Shown: positions 22,603 to 32,300 of the stretch, one piece after another
How positions within the stretch are numbered: the stretch's first letter is position 1
Layout: each line of letters starts with the position of its first letter
DNA from: Belliella baltica DSM 15883
GTDB lineage: Bacteria; Bacteroidota; Bacteroidia; Cytophagales; Cyclobacteriaceae
Direction: 5' to 3'
Assembly: GCF_000265405.1 (NCBI RefSeq)
Contig: NC_018010.1
Location: 1,178,001 to 1,242,000 of the forward strand
Length of the DNA stretch: 64,000 bases
The notes under the pieces: model-generated
The model's input: the letters and a program-made list of their open reading frames with translations, nothing else
Databases searched by the model: none
Told to the model about the DNA's origin: nothing
Position numbers and translations under genes: made by a program

Positions 22603-25071
22603 ATGATCCAATCACTCACCACTGAGGAAATCAGAAAAATAGTCGGTGATCAACAGGAGACAAAAGCTGAACCTGTTCTGATTCATCACGTCATCATTGA
22701 TTCCAGATCAATGGTGCAGCCCGAGCATACGATTTTTGTTGCTTTGAAAGGTGCCAAGTTTGATGGGCATGACTTTATTCCTGAACTTTTTGAATTGGGT
22801 GTGAAATGCTTTTTGGTAAAGGATACTTATAAAACACCAAAGAAATTAGAAGGTAAAATAGAACTCATTTTTGTAAAAGACACCAGAGTAGGGTTGCAGC
22901 AAATAGCAGCATACCAACGCTCTTTATTTAAATCGCCTGTTATTTCCATCACGGGAAGCAATGGGAAAACAATCATTAAGGAATGGCTAGGGCAAGTTTT
23001 GGCTCAAAAATATGCAGTAGCTAAAAGTCCCAAAAGTTACAATAGTCAGGTAGGTGTTCCACTCTCTATTTTTGGGATTTCCCCATATCATCAAGTAGCG
23101 ATATTAGAAGCTGGAATTTCCAAAGTTGGGGAAATGGAAACTCTTCAAAATATCATCAAACCTGACATTGGAGTCTTTACTAATATTGGCACTGCACACG
23201 AAGAGGGATTTGCCTCCATGGGTGAAAAATTGAGAGAAAAAGCCAAGCTTTTTGAGCATGCACAATATGTGATTTATAGAAAAGAGCATGATCAGATTGC
23301 AGAATATTTGGAAGCAGAATTTGATGCATCACAACTTATCGCTTGGTCTGATCAACCTGGAGCTGATTATACGCTTACGATCAAGAAAGACCTAGAGAAA
23401 ACCAAAATCCTATTGATCAAACCGGATTTTCAGATGTTTACTTTTACGGTTCCTTTTTCTGATGTAGCATCTTTGGAAAACATCCGTCATGTGATCACCA
23501 CAGCGCTTACTTTGGGCATGCTGCCGAAGGATATTCAATCGGGAATCGATCATCTCAAAACGGTGGACATGCGGCTGACCCTCAAGTCCGGTTACAACGA
23601 GACTTTGATCATCGATGATACTTATAACAATGACTTGGCTGGTCTGCGATTGGCGCTTGATTTTATGGCTGCCCAAAGGCCAAAAAACAGAAAAGTCTTG
23701 ATCCTTTCTGATTTTATGCAAGTAGGTCAGCCCGAGGAAGTCTATCAGGAAGTTGCCCAATTGATCAAGCATTATGGCATTGATTTGCTGATTGGAGTTG
23801 GGGAGACGATACAGGTTTTGGAAGGAGAGATTTCCTGCAATACTATTTTTTATAAAGACACAGAGGCATTGCTTGATGAACTTCAGGAAGATAGTTTTGA
23901 CAATGATCTGATCTTGGTGACGGGAGCTCGGGTCTACGGATTTGAGAGAATCGTCAACAAATTGCAGCAGCGAATCCATGGGACTACGCTCGAGATCAAC
24001 CTCAATGCACTAACGCACAATTATAATTTCTACAAAACCAAAGTCCTTCCGCAGACCAAAATCATGGTGATGGTTAAGGCCTTTGCTTATGGTGGAGGAG
24101 CGACCGAAATTGCCAACCATTTACAGCAGTTGCGAGCAGATTATTTGGCCGTTGCCTATACGGATGAAGGTGTTGCCTTGAGGGAAGAAGGAATTGCTTT
24201 GCCCATCATGGTGCTTAATCCAGCTCAGGAATCTTTCCATCATTTACATAAGCACAACTTAGAACCTGTCGTTTATAGCCCCACTTTTTACAAACAATTA
24301 GGAAAATATTGCCGCACGCATCAAACCATCATGAAGATTCATCTTGATCTTGATACAGGGATGCATAGACTGGGATTTGATCAGCAGCAATTGGCAGAGC
24401 TTAAGGATTTGACTGCGCAATTCCCCGAGTTGGAGATTGCAAGTCTTTATACCCATTTGGTAGGAGCCGACGAAGCAGTTCATGAAGATTTTTCACTGCA
24501 TCAATTAGAGCTGTTTTCCAAAATGTGTCAGCAGATTGCAGGATTCATTGGATTTATGCCTATCCGACATGCGCTCAATTCGGCGGGAATTATCCGTTAT
24601 CCTGCCTATCAATTTGATATGGTCAGGTTAGGAATTGGCTTGTACGGGGTAGAAGTAAATGGGATTTATGATGCTGCTTTAAGACCAATTTCATCATTGA
24701 AGACAACCATTTCTCAAATCAAAACTTTAGACGCGGGAGAAACTATTGGCTACAGCCGAAAAGGAAGACTAAGCTCCAATGGAAAAATCGCAACAATTGC
24801 CATTGGCTATGCAGATGGCTATGACAGGAGGTTCAGCAATGGCAAAGGTTCTGTTTTAATTCATGGAAAAAAAGCGCCTATCATCGGCAATGTCTGTATG
24901 GATATGTGCATGGTGGATATCACAGGAATCGATGCCAAAGAAGGCGATGAAGTCATCATTTATGGTCCCGGCATTTCTCTCAAAGAACTCGCTTCCAATA
25001 TTGGAACTATTCCCTACGAACTTCTCACGAATATCAGCAGCAGAGTGAAGAGGGTGTATTATTTGGATTAG
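22603..25071 (+). CDS. murF-alr: Fused MurF ligase and alanine racemase
   Basis: An 822-residue bifunctional enzyme. Residues 1 to about 455 are UDP-MurNAc-tripeptide:D-alanyl-D-alanine ligase, with the ATP-binding ITGSNGKTIIKEWLG, the SYNSQVGVPLSI block and the C-terminal DTYNNDLAG. Residues from about 460 are alanine racemase, with the PLP-binding lysine in MVMVKAFAYGGG and HLDLDTGMHRLGF, RHALNSAGIIRYPAYQFDMV and TIGYSRKGRLSS (catalytic Tyr region). The racemase makes D-alanine and the ligase uses D-Ala-D-Ala to finish the murein precursor. This fusion is established in Bacteroidota. The racemase motif has Phe-Ala-Tyr where many have Ala-Asp-Ala-Tyr. Confidence 0.96.
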   Translation: MIQSLTTEEIRKIVGDQQETKAEPVLIHHVIIDSRSMVQPEHTIFVALKGAKFDGHDFIPELFELGVKCFLVKDTYKTPKKLEGKIELIFVKDTRVGLQQIAAYQRSLFKSPVISITGSNGKTIIKEWLGQVLAQKYAVAKSPKSYNSQVGVPLSIFGISPYHQVAILEAGISKVGEMETLQNIIKPDIGVFTNIGTAHEEGFASMGEKLREKAKLFEHAQYVIYRKEHDQIAEYLEAEFDASQLIAWSDQPGADYTLTIKKDLEKTKILLIKPDFQMFTFTVPFSDVASLENIRHVITTALTLGMLPKDIQSGIDHLKTVDMRLTLKSGYNETLIIDDTYNNDLAGLRLALDFMAAQRPKNRKVLILSDFMQVGQPEEVYQEVAQLIKHYGIDLLIGVGETIQVLEGEISCNTIFYKDTEALLDELQEDSFDNDLILVTGARVYGFERIVNKLQQRIHGTTLEINLNALTHNYNFYKTKVLPQTKIMVMVKAFAYGGGATEIANHLQQLRADYLAVAYTDEGVALREEGIALPIMVLNPAQESFHHLHKHNLEPVVYSPTFYKQLGKYCRTHQTIMKIHLDLDTGMHRLGFDQQQLAELKDLTAQFPELEIASLYTHLVGADEAVHEDFSLHQLELFSKMCQQIAGFIGFMPIRHALNSAGIIRYPAYQFDMVRLGIGLYGVEVNGIYDAALRPISSLKTTISQIKTLDAGETIGYSRKGRLSSNGKIATIAIGYADGYDRRFSNGKGSVLIHGKKAPIIGNVCMDMCMVDITGIDAKEGDEVIIYGPGISLKELASNIGTIPYELLTNISSRVKRVYYLD

Positions 25072-25142
25072 AATTTAAGATTTTAGAGGGGTGATTTTTA
25101 GATTTATTCTACACTACTATTCCAACTATTTAACTTTTGTCT

Positions 25143-25200
25143 GTTCTCGATTCAGAGTTCGAAATTTATAATTTTTAATGTCGAACTCTAAATGCAGAAC
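25143..25200. repeat. Imperfect 20-bp inverted repeat between convergent genes
   Basis: GTTCTCGATTCAGAGTTCGA (25143-25162) pairs with the complement of 25181-25200 at 17 of 20 positions, with an 18-nt AT-rich loop. It ends at the base before the MFS stop and may fold as a 3' end structure for both neighbouring genes, although no T run follows. It may also be a decayed dispersed element. Confidence 0.55.
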
Positions 25201-26409
25201 TTAATTCAAGTTTCCTTTCATCCTAAATAAAATTACAAATGCTGACAAAACTGTCAGTCCACCAATAGTCAAAATGGACATTTCTATTCCAAATGAATCT
25301 GCTATGATTCCTGTAAGGATCGCTCCGATGGCGTAGCCCAAGTCTCTCCAAAGTCTAAAGACTCCAATGCTATTGGCACGATTTGTTGGATGGGTGTTTT
25401 CTGCTACGGTTGCCAAAAACGTAGGATAAACCATTGCCGTACCCCAACCCAAAATCGCTGCTAGAATAACATAATGTATCATCGAACTCGCAAAAAGAAA
25501 GAATCCAAGTGCAATCCCCTGAAGGATCATCCCGATAAACAGTAGGTATTTTTTACTGTACAAATCAGCCATTTTTCCAGTAAATAGCTGACCAAATCCC
25601 CACACAGCAGGGTAGGTTGCAGTGATGATGCCAATTTGCTCAAGATCAAAACCTTTGACCGAAAGCAGAATAGGAAAAATTCCCCATGCCATTCCATCGT
25701 TGAGGTTGTTGATCAATCCAGCTTGAGTGACCGATCCGAGGTTTGGATGTTTCCAAGTGGTTTCCCAAAAGATGTTCTTCAGTTTGGGCATATCACTATG
25801 TTGGTTTTCAGCCTCAACATGCTTTCGAGTGTCTTTGATGAAGAGAATACTTCCCAGCAATCCCAAAACAACCAATCCAATTCCCAGATAAAATGGATAA
25901 GGTCTCAAACCGTATTCTGCAGCAATATAACCTGTAAGAAAAGCTACCACTGCCACTGCCAAGTATCCAGCAAATTCATTCAATCCCATGGCAAAGCCTC
26001 TTTGCTTTTCACCGACTAGATCAATTTTCATCACCACAGTTGATGACCAAGCAAGACCCTGATTGATTCCCAAAAGTACGTTTGCTGCGACAATCCAATC
26101 CCATGAAGGCGCAAACATCAATATAAAAGGTACGGGCAAACCAAACAGCCAACCAATTACGAGCAAGTTTTTTCTTCCTATTTTATTGGCAAAGGCCCCA
26201 GCAAAATAATTGGTTATAGCTTTGACGATTCCAAAAACAATTATGAAGGACAAAATTGCTGTTTTGGCTACGATTGCAAATTCAACTTCTGCGATCTGTG
26301 GAAGAATACTTCGCTCTAGTCCAACCATCCCGCCGACAAAGGCATTGATGATGACCAAGAGGGTAAACTGCTTCCAGTTTTCTTTGAGGCCTAATTTGAC
26401 TTGCTTCAT
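25201..26409 (-). CDS. MFS transporter
   Basis: A 402-residue carrier of the major facilitator superfamily with 12 predicted membrane helices. The loop between helices 2 and 3 has ANKIGRKNLLVIGW, the family's Gx3(D/E)RxGRR-like motif, and the second half has a corresponding GKMADLYSKKYLLF. Helix 4-5 contains GINQGLAWSSTVVMKIDLV and the central loop carries DTRKHVEAENQHSDMPKLKN. It most resembles efflux or drug/sugar exporters but the substrate cannot be predicted. It is alone on its strand, convergent with murF-alr and followed upstream by a 270-bp gap before an IS1595 element. Confidence 0.88.
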   Translation of the reverse strand: MKQVKLGLKENWKQFTLLVIINAFVGGMVGLERSILPQIAEVEFAIVAKTAILSFIIVFGIVKAITNYFAGAFANKIGRKNLLVIGWLFGLPVPFILMFAPSWDWIVAANVLLGINQGLAWSSTVVMKIDLVGEKQRGFAMGLNEFAGYLAVAVVAFLTGYIAAEYGLRPYPFYLGIGLVVLGLLGSILFIKDTRKHVEAENQHSDMPKLKNIFWETTWKHPNLGSVTQAGLINNLNDGMAWGIFPILLSVKGFDLEQIGIITATYPAVWGFGQLFTGKMADLYSKKYLLFIGMILQGIALGFFLFASSMIHYVILAAILGWGTAMVYPTFLATVAENTHPTNRANSIGVFRLWRDLGYAIGAILTGIIADSFGIEMSILTIGGLTVLSAFVILFRMKGNLN

Positions 26410-26683
26410 GGATTAAAATTTTATCCACAAAAGTGGGAACCTATTGTGAGTATTTCATGAGACTCTTGTCACATATGAATTAGCGAAATAAAGAATCATC
26501 AAAGAAGTTGTTAATTTATCCAAAGAAAAATATGATTTTTTATAAACCTAGTTTATATTGAAACTTTTAAAAAAGATTTCAAATGAAGATTACACTTCTG
26601 CTTAGGTCTATTCCTATATTTTCTTTGGTTGTATCAAAATTTTGACGATGAACTCGCATTTATCAAACTCATAATAAATTAAT

Positions 26684-27718
26684 ATGATTATCCGCTACTT
26701 TGCCAGTAGGGTTGGATAGAAGCAATAATAAGTCGGTCAAAGAGTCTTTCTCCAAAGTATCTTCGGTTTAGTTTGTAGCAAAACTCGTCGATGTAGTTCT
26801 GAAGCCTTCTTTCTGATATCATTTTATACTTTCTAAGATCACTTTTGAGGTTACTGATTGCTGTATGAGCCCATTTAAGGTTGAATCTACCCTCTTTTGT
26901 TGAAGATAATTCGGTGACATGGACATCCACGAAGTCCTCAAATTTAGCGTAAGTGGTACTATCATCGGTTTGAAGAACAGCATCTTTATTGATGAAGTCT
27001 TTAATCAGTTTCTCTGCCGTTTTAGCCTTTAAGTCCTCAATCTTCTTCATCTTGAAGTATCGGCAGCTTTTGGTTAACTTCTTTGTCTTAGGATCCTCAA
27101 GAATGGTTGATTCAGCCATCACAGCCACTGTGGACTTCTGCTGAGTTCCTCGGCCCCGATTGAGATTCTTCTTTTTCTGGGCTGAGGTTGACTTGGTGAT
27201 GTAAGCTTCATCATATTCTACCATGTCTTCGAGCTTATATTGATCATCCCGCTTACCCATTATGACACGAATCTTATGGCATAAATCAAAGACGGTTTGG
27301 TAGCGAGTAAACCCCATTTGTCGCTGGAGTTCAAGAGCGGTAAACCCCTGCTTAGTGGCACTAAAGAAGGTCATGGCCATCAACCACTTACGAAGTGACA
27401 GATTGCTATTTTCCATCACAGTTCCACTTTTCAAACTGGTACGGAATCCACAACTTTTGCATTGAAACATACTTTTACTGTGGAGCCAATAGTGCTCTTT
27501 TTCCTCGCACTTTTTGCAAACCACGCCTTCCTGCTCTCGTTTAGCTTTGAAAAAGCTAATACAGGATTCTTCATCTGGAAAGCGCTCTTCAAACTTCAAA
27601 ATATTCATGGTCAGAACCTTTGTTTTGACCAAGTAACCTCTCTTTAGCTTGATTACCAATCGATTGTCACCAACTGTCAGTATATAATTTGGCTACTGGC
27701 AGAATTCCGTATATTCAT
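26684..27718 (-). mobile_element. IS1595-family insertion sequence
   Basis: About 1.03 kb with one transposase gene. The ends compare as ATGATTATCCGCTACTTTGC (left) and ATGAATATACGGAATTCTGC (complement of right), and then share CAGTAG; roughly 20 of the first 26 positions agree. The same ten bases, ATAAATTAAT, flank it at 26674-26683 and 27719-27728, close to the 8-bp target duplication known for the family. The left terminal repeat overlaps the transposase 3' end. The right end lies 20 bp before the first DUF4221 gene. Confidence 0.8.
26688..27608 (-). CDS. IS1595-family transposase
   Basis: A 306-residue transposase. The N-terminal zinc ribbon has CKKCEEKEHYWLHSKSMFQC followed by KSCGF, and the DD(N/E) core includes MVEYDEAYITKS, DAVLQTDDSTTYAKF and KWAHTAISNLKSDLR. 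The helix-turn-helix region TALELQRQMGFTRYQT precedes it. The start MNILKFEERFPDEES is the conserved first segment of the family; an in-frame extension of 17 residues upstream is probably not translated. The gene looks intact. Confidence 0.93.
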   Translation of the reverse strand: MNILKFEERFPDEESCISFFKAKREQEGVVCKKCEEKEHYWLHSKSMFQCKSCGFRTSLKSGTVMENSNLSLRKWLMAMTFFSATKQGFTALELQRQMGFTRYQTVFDLCHKIRVIMGKRDDQYKLEDMVEYDEAYITKSTSAQKKKNLNRGRGTQQKSTVAVMAESTILEDPKTKKLTKSCRYFKMKKIEDLKAKTAEKLIKDFINKDAVLQTDDSTTYAKFEDFVDVHVTELSSTKEGRFNLKWAHTAISNLKSDLRKYKMISERRLQNYIDEFCYKLNRRYFGERLFDRLIIASIQPYWQSSG

Positions 27719-27737
27719 ATAAATTAATCCACAAACA

Positions 27738-28874
27738 ATGAAAAAATTAGTCTTTATTCTTTTTATAATAATCTTGGCCTCTTGCGGAGGCAAAGATGCA
27801 GAGAACACAGCGAATTCTTATGCAGATATGACCATCAGCATGGATACTGTTGTGGTAGATTCTGGCAATGAAATCCTTATGGCGGCTACTCAATCTTATA
27901 GCCATAACATAAATGATAAAGTAGACAGACTTTATTTTTGGGATATCCAATCCTACAATTTAGAAGTAGTGGATCTAGATGAAATGGTCTTACTTGAGAA
28001 AATGCCCTACGAGAAAGAAGGGCCAAATGGCGTAGGTCAATACCCTTATCAAATGATGTTGATTGGTGATGATAAAGTGGCTTTCGTAGAATGGAATCAA
28101 ATCGTCATCGCAGACATGAATGGCAATTTGATCAAAAAAGTCAAAATGGACGAGGAATGGATGAAAGAAGGGTTAGGTGAAAAAGAGTCTCTGAATCCAC
28201 TTGGGTTTTCTGATGATGGAAATACATTATATTGTACCATTTCAAATTTTGAAAGACTAAATTCTGATATCATCCAAGTCGATTTGGAAAATAAGACAAC
28301 CAAATTGATTGAATTACCAGAGTACGATAAAAGGGAAAATTTTAGAGTGACTTTTAAGTCTGAAGAGGGAGGAGGTATGAGTATGTCAATGACTTACCCT
28401 TCTTTGTCATTAGATAGACATCAAGACAAGCTAATCTTTTGGTCTAATGCTTTCAATGCTTTATATGAATATGATCCTGAAGCTGATTCCTTAAGTTATC
28501 GTACCATCACCAATACATTAACCCCAAACGAAAAGTCGGGTACTTATCAAAATGATGTGTCTACTTTGGAGGCTATGTCAGAGGTCAGACTGCAAATCGC
28601 TCAGGAAGTCAGTTTTTCCAAGCTCTTTTGGGATGATCAGAATAAGGTTTTTTACAGATTTGCGCATTACAATCTACCCAAAATTGCAGATGAAGCGGTT
28701 AAGTCTAAAGTTTTCATTAGCATCCTCAATAACGATTTTGAAGTCATTGGAGAAAAGGAAGTTACTGAAATTTTCAAATCAGTTCCAACTGCACAGTTTG
28801 TAAAAGACGGAAAAATCCATGCCTTTTTGAATGTAGATGATGAATTAGCCTATATCAGAATGGAAATTAATTAA
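27738..28874 (+). CDS. DUF4221 lipoprotein (first of three tandem copies)
   Basis: A 378-residue lipoprotein with signal MKKLVFILFIIILASC (lipobox Cys16). After a short linker (GGKDAENTANSYADMT) it has repeated strand-turn segments typical of a beta-propeller: DTVVVDSGNEILM, VDRLYFWDIQSYNLEVVDLD, MPYEKEGPNGVGQYPYQM, and a C-terminal VFISILNNDFEVIGEKEV and VDDELAYIRMEIN. DUF4221 is a Bacteroidota family of unknown function, probably anchored in the outer membrane. It is followed by two paralogues at 7 and 6 bp, so the three form one operon. An IS1595 element ends just upstream, inside its likely promoter region. Confidence 0.85.
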   Translation: MKKLVFILFIIILASCGGKDAENTANSYADMTISMDTVVVDSGNEILMAATQSYSHNINDKVDRLYFWDIQSYNLEVVDLDEMVLLEKMPYEKEGPNGVGQYPYQMMLIGDDKVAFVEWNQIVIADMNGNLIKKVKMDEEWMKEGLGEKESLNPLGFSDDGNTLYCTISNFERLNSDIIQVDLENKTTKLIELPEYDKRENFRVTFKSEEGGGMSMSMTYPSLSLDRHQDKLIFWSNAFNALYEYDPEADSLSYRTITNTLTPNEKSGTYQNDVSTLEAMSEVRLQIAQEVSFSKLFWDDQNKVFYRFAHYNLPKIADEAVKSKVFISILNNDFEVIGEKEVTEIFKSVPTAQFVKDGKIHAFLNVDDELAYIRMEIN

Positions 28875-28881
28875 ATTCAAT

Positions 28882-30024
28882 ATGAAAAATATTTTATACC
28901 TATCAATTTGCCTCTTGCTCTTTTCTTGCGGTGAAAAGACCATCAAAGAAACTCAAATCAGTACCGAACTCAGCTTTTCCTTTGATACAGTGATGGTGGA
29001 CTCGGGGGAGGAATTTTTGCACTTAAATGACAACCTTTTCATCTCTGACCTTTCAGAGGACGGTAGATATTTGTTCAATTGGAATAGAGAGGCCAATATT
29101 CTTGAGAAAATCGATTTGGAGGAATTGAAATTGGTCAAAAAGATCTCTTTCGAAAAAGAAGGGCCAGATGGCGTAGGGGCTTTTGTATTTGACTACGCAA
29201 CAACTGAGGATGAGAATGCCCTCTTTTGGTCTTCCAAAAAAGGAATTTGGGATCAAAAGGGTAAACTTTTGCGTGCCTTACCAATTGATCAGTTGCTTGA
29301 AGGAACTGAATATATGGGAGAGGTGATGTTGTCGAGACTTGCCCCTATTCCAAATGAGCCTGATCAATTCTTAACTTTTTACAGAAGTTGGAGATCAAAC
29401 GATTATTATTTCCTGATTTTTGATTTTTCTGATGATAGCTTTAGAAAAATAGAATTACCAGAATTACAGAAGCTATCAGAATTTGAAATCACCATGATGT
29501 ACGAAGGTCAATGGATGGGAAGCTTCAATGCAGGGGCTGTGCAATCCATCCAAAATGATCAAGTTATTTTGGCTTTGAATTCATTCAATCAAGCCTACAT
29601 CTACGACATGAAAATGGATTCACTCTACTTCAAAACTTGGGAGGGTCCTTTGGTAGGTAGCCAGCAAACTGCCCAACTTCCAAAAGAGGTTTCCGCTGAG
29701 GGAAAAGAGAGAGCAGAAGCAATGCGAAAAGCAAATGAACAAATCAATTATGGCATTTTTGTTTGGGATAAAGAAAACAGAAAGTATTACAGGTTCTCCG
29801 TCAAAAGTATTTTTAGCGATGAAATGACGGAATTTGAGACCTATAAGGTCAGCGGTGCCGATGTCTTCCTAAGCGTCTTTGATGAAGATTTTAAGCTTAT
29901 TGCCGAGTCAAAAATCCCAGAAATCCAGAAAAGACCTGCCAAGCACTTTGTCAAAGATGGCAAAATCTGGCTTTTTGAAAATATAGATGATGAATTGGCT
30001 TTTGTAAGGATAACTATAAACTAA
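28882..30024 (+). CDS. DUF4221 lipoprotein (second of three tandem copies)
   Basis: A 380-residue lipoprotein with signal MKNILYLSICLLLFSC (Cys16). It shares the blocks DTVMVDSGEEFLHL, ISFEKEGPDGVGAF, FVWDKENRKYYRFS and VFLSVFDEDFKLIAESKIPE with its neighbours; the closing NIDDELAFVRITIN is nearly the same as in the third copy. Sequence is diverged enough between copies to suggest different ligands or partners rather than recent duplication. It is the best reference for the shortened copy at 8043-8762. Function unknown. Confidence 0.87.
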   Translation: MKNILYLSICLLLFSCGEKTIKETQISTELSFSFDTVMVDSGEEFLHLNDNLFISDLSEDGRYLFNWNREANILEKIDLEELKLVKKISFEKEGPDGVGAFVFDYATTEDENALFWSSKKGIWDQKGKLLRALPIDQLLEGTEYMGEVMLSRLAPIPNEPDQFLTFYRSWRSNDYYFLIFDFSDDSFRKIELPELQKLSEFEITMMYEGQWMGSFNAGAVQSIQNDQVILALNSFNQAYIYDMKMDSLYFKTWEGPLVGSQQTAQLPKEVSAEGKERAEAMRKANEQINYGIFVWDKENRKYYRFSVKSIFSDEMTEFETYKVSGADVFLSVFDEDFKLIAESKIPEIQKRPAKHFVKDGKIWLFENIDDELAFVRITIN

Positions 30025-30030
30025 AAGAAA

Positions 30031-31173
30031 ATGAAGAAAACTATAATAGGAATGATCTCAGGTCTGGTTTTAATATCAGCTTGCTCAACTGAGAAAAGTG
30101 AGTCTTTGGAGAATTTTGAATTTGATCTCACTCAAGATACAGTTATGGTAGATGCTGGTGATGAAATTATTAATCTGCAATATGGACTAAGCTCTCCTGA
30201 GCTTTCGAAAGATGGAAAATACCTTTTTAACTATATTTTCAATCAGCCTAAGTTTGATAAAATTAATTTAGAGACTTTAAATTTTGAAGAAACACTAGAG
30301 TTTGAAAGAGAAGGTCCAAATGGTATTGGAAATTACGTTGCTGGATACGCTTTGACAGACAAGGATCAAATTATGATGTGGTCTTATGGACTGCATGCCA
30401 TTTTTGATCAAAATGGTGAGAAAGTAAAAGATTTGAACCTTGACAAAATCGCTGGAGATGAAGTTGGTGGTTCAGGCTACTTACCTCTCCGTTTGATAGA
30501 GCACCCTGAAGATTCAAATATAATTTTTGGACTTTATGTGAAATGGGAAAACTATGAATATTTTTTGATGAAGTTTGATTTACTAAATGAATCATTTGAG
30601 AAAATCCCTCTTCCAGAAACAGAGCGATTGAAGGAGTTTAGAATGGATATAGAATCAGATGGAAGGCCAGCTGGAGGCTTCGGCCCTTCGCCTAGACCTC
30701 TTGCGGTTGATAAAAGAATAATTATGACAAACATTGCATTCAATGAAGCTTATGTCTATGATATGGTTTTGGATTCGCTTTATTTGATTCCTTGGAACAG
30801 CAATTTGACTGGAAATAAAAATGAAGCAAAACTTCCTAAAAAAGTTGAAGTTGAAGAATCTGGAAAATACAGGAATTTATTTATGGAATCCATCAATTTT
30901 GGGCCGCTCTCCTGGGATCCAATTTCTCAGCAATTTATTAGAATTTCATATAAAAGTACATTCGGAGAAGAGTTGGACGAGTACGGAGATCTGAAAGTCA
31001 TTGATGCTGAGGTTTTTTTGACGCTTATTGACAAAAATTTAGCAATAATCAAAGAAACAAAACTCGATAATTATAAAAAAGAACCAAGCGGTCACTTTTT
31101 CCTCAATAACACCATCTGGCTTTATGAAAATATAGATGACGAGTTGGGATTTGTGAGGGTTAAGCTAGACTAG
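30031..31173 (+). CDS. DUF4221 lipoprotein (third of three tandem copies)
   Basis: A 380-residue lipoprotein; signal MKKTIIGMISGLVLISAC with Cys18. Blocks DTVMVDAGDEIINLQYG, LEFEREGPNGIGNYVAGY, GPLSWDPISQQFIRISYKST, VFLTLIDKNLAIIKETKLDN and NIDDELGFVRVKLD match the other two copies. It is the last gene of the operon; its stop directly abuts the stop of the convergent DUF4143 ATPase gene (31174), so no space remains for a separate terminator between them. Confidence 0.86.
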   Translation: MKKTIIGMISGLVLISACSTEKSESLENFEFDLTQDTVMVDAGDEIINLQYGLSSPELSKDGKYLFNYIFNQPKFDKINLETLNFEETLEFEREGPNGIGNYVAGYALTDKDQIMMWSYGLHAIFDQNGEKVKDLNLDKIAGDEVGGSGYLPLRLIEHPEDSNIIFGLYVKWENYEYFLMKFDLLNESFEKIPLPETERLKEFRMDIESDGRPAGGFGPSPRPLAVDKRIIMTNIAFNEAYVYDMVLDSLYLIPWNSNLTGNKNEAKLPKKVEVEESGKYRNLFMESINFGPLSWDPISQQFIRISYKSTFGEELDEYGDLKVIDAEVFLTLIDKNLAIIKETKLDNYKKEPSGHFFLNNTIWLYENIDDELGFVRVKLD

Positions 31174-32292
31174 TTAGATGTTTACAAAGTTTCTAAAATT
31201 ATCTTTATCAATAATCTCTACATCTGCCTTATAAGTATTTACAAAAGTTGCAGGGATTTTCACTTTTGATTTTGGGTTCCTTTTGAATTCAAATCCCGTG
31301 ATTATACCATCAGTTTCTTCTACATAGTCAATTTCTTGTTGTTGTGTAGTTCTCCAGAAATACTTGTTGCAATATTTTCTATGGTAATGATTTCTTTTCA
31401 ACCTTTCTGACATTAAGAAGTTTTCCCACAAAGCTCCAATATCATTTCGTAATCCTACTGGGTTAAAGTTTTGAATAATGGAATTTCGAATACCATTATC
31501 GTAGAAGTAAATTTTTCTGTTTGTTTTGATTTCATTGCGCAGGTTTCGACTAAATGAAGTAAGTGGATAGATAATGTACGCGAGTTCAAGTAAATGTATA
31601 TAGTTTGAAACTGTATTTTTATCTACTCCCGTAAGTTGGGCTATTTCATTATAACTGACCTCACTGCCAACTTGAAAGGCTAACGCCTGAAGAATTTTTT
31701 CAAGGACTTCAGGTTTTTTGATATTGGCATAAGCCAGAATATCCTTGAACAAGTAGCTTTGGGTAATTTCGTTTAAAGTATCTCGCTCTTCACCTCTATT
31801 ATTGATTACATCAGGATAAAAACCAAAAATCAAACGTTGCTCCAAATCTCTTTGTGCATCAAGATACCCTACTGAATTTTCGTATTCGTTGAATGATAGT
31901 GGATACAAAAAATATTCATGCTTTCTTCCTGTAAATGCTTCGTTGGTGTGGTTTCTTAGCTCAAAAGCCGAAGAACCACTCATGATCAATTGCACATTTT
32001 TGAATTGATCATGAATGATTTTTGCTGTTATACCGATATTTTCAATGCGTTGTGCTTCATCTATGTAAATGATTTTAGAGTTTCCGAGAATAGTTTCTAT
32101 TTCTTTGGTATTAGGGTTAGTGAGTAGTTCCCTTACCAAAGGATCGTCACCATCAAAAAAAGAGTAGTCGTGATCCTTTAGAATCTCCCGAATCAATGTC
32201 GATTTTCCTACTTGCCGAGCCCCTATCAGTATCAAAGTTTTACCTTTGAATAGTTTATCAGATATAGTGTCTTTTAAAATTCTTGGTATCAT
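31174..32292 (-). CDS. AAA ATPase with DUF4143 C-terminal domain
   Basis: A 372-residue P-loop ATPase. The Walker A motif is GARQVGKS (24-31), and Walker B is IIYIDEAQRI. The conserved GSSAFELRNHTNEAFTGRKH follows. The C-terminal DUF4143 part carries a winged-helix segment (VSYNEIAQLTGVDKNTVSNY) and a final segment QQEIDYVEETDGIITGFEFK like the core of a PD-(D/E)XK fold. The biological role of this large, horizontally mobile family is not established. A 66-bp dyad with four half-sites (32301-32366) stands directly in front of the start, so self-repression by the ATPase, through its helix-turn-helix, is plausible. Confidence 0.92.
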   Translation of the reverse strand: MIPRILKDTISDKLFKGKTLILIGARQVGKSTLIREILKDHDYSFFDGDDPLVRELLTNPNTKEIETILGNSKIIYIDEAQRIENIGITAKIIHDQFKNVQLIMSGSSAFELRNHTNEAFTGRKHEYFLYPLSFNEYENSVGYLDAQRDLEQRLIFGFYPDVINNRGEERDTLNEITQSYLFKDILAYANIKKPEVLEKILQALAFQVGSEVSYNEIAQLTGVDKNTVSNYIHLLELAYIIYPLTSFSRNLRNEIKTNRKIYFYDNGIRNSIIQNFNPVGLRNDIGALWENFLMSERLKRNHYHRKYCNKYFWRTTQQQEIDYVEETDGIITGFEFKRNPKSKVKIPATFVNTYKADVEIIDKDNFRNFVNI

Positions 32293-32300
32293 AATCCTTT

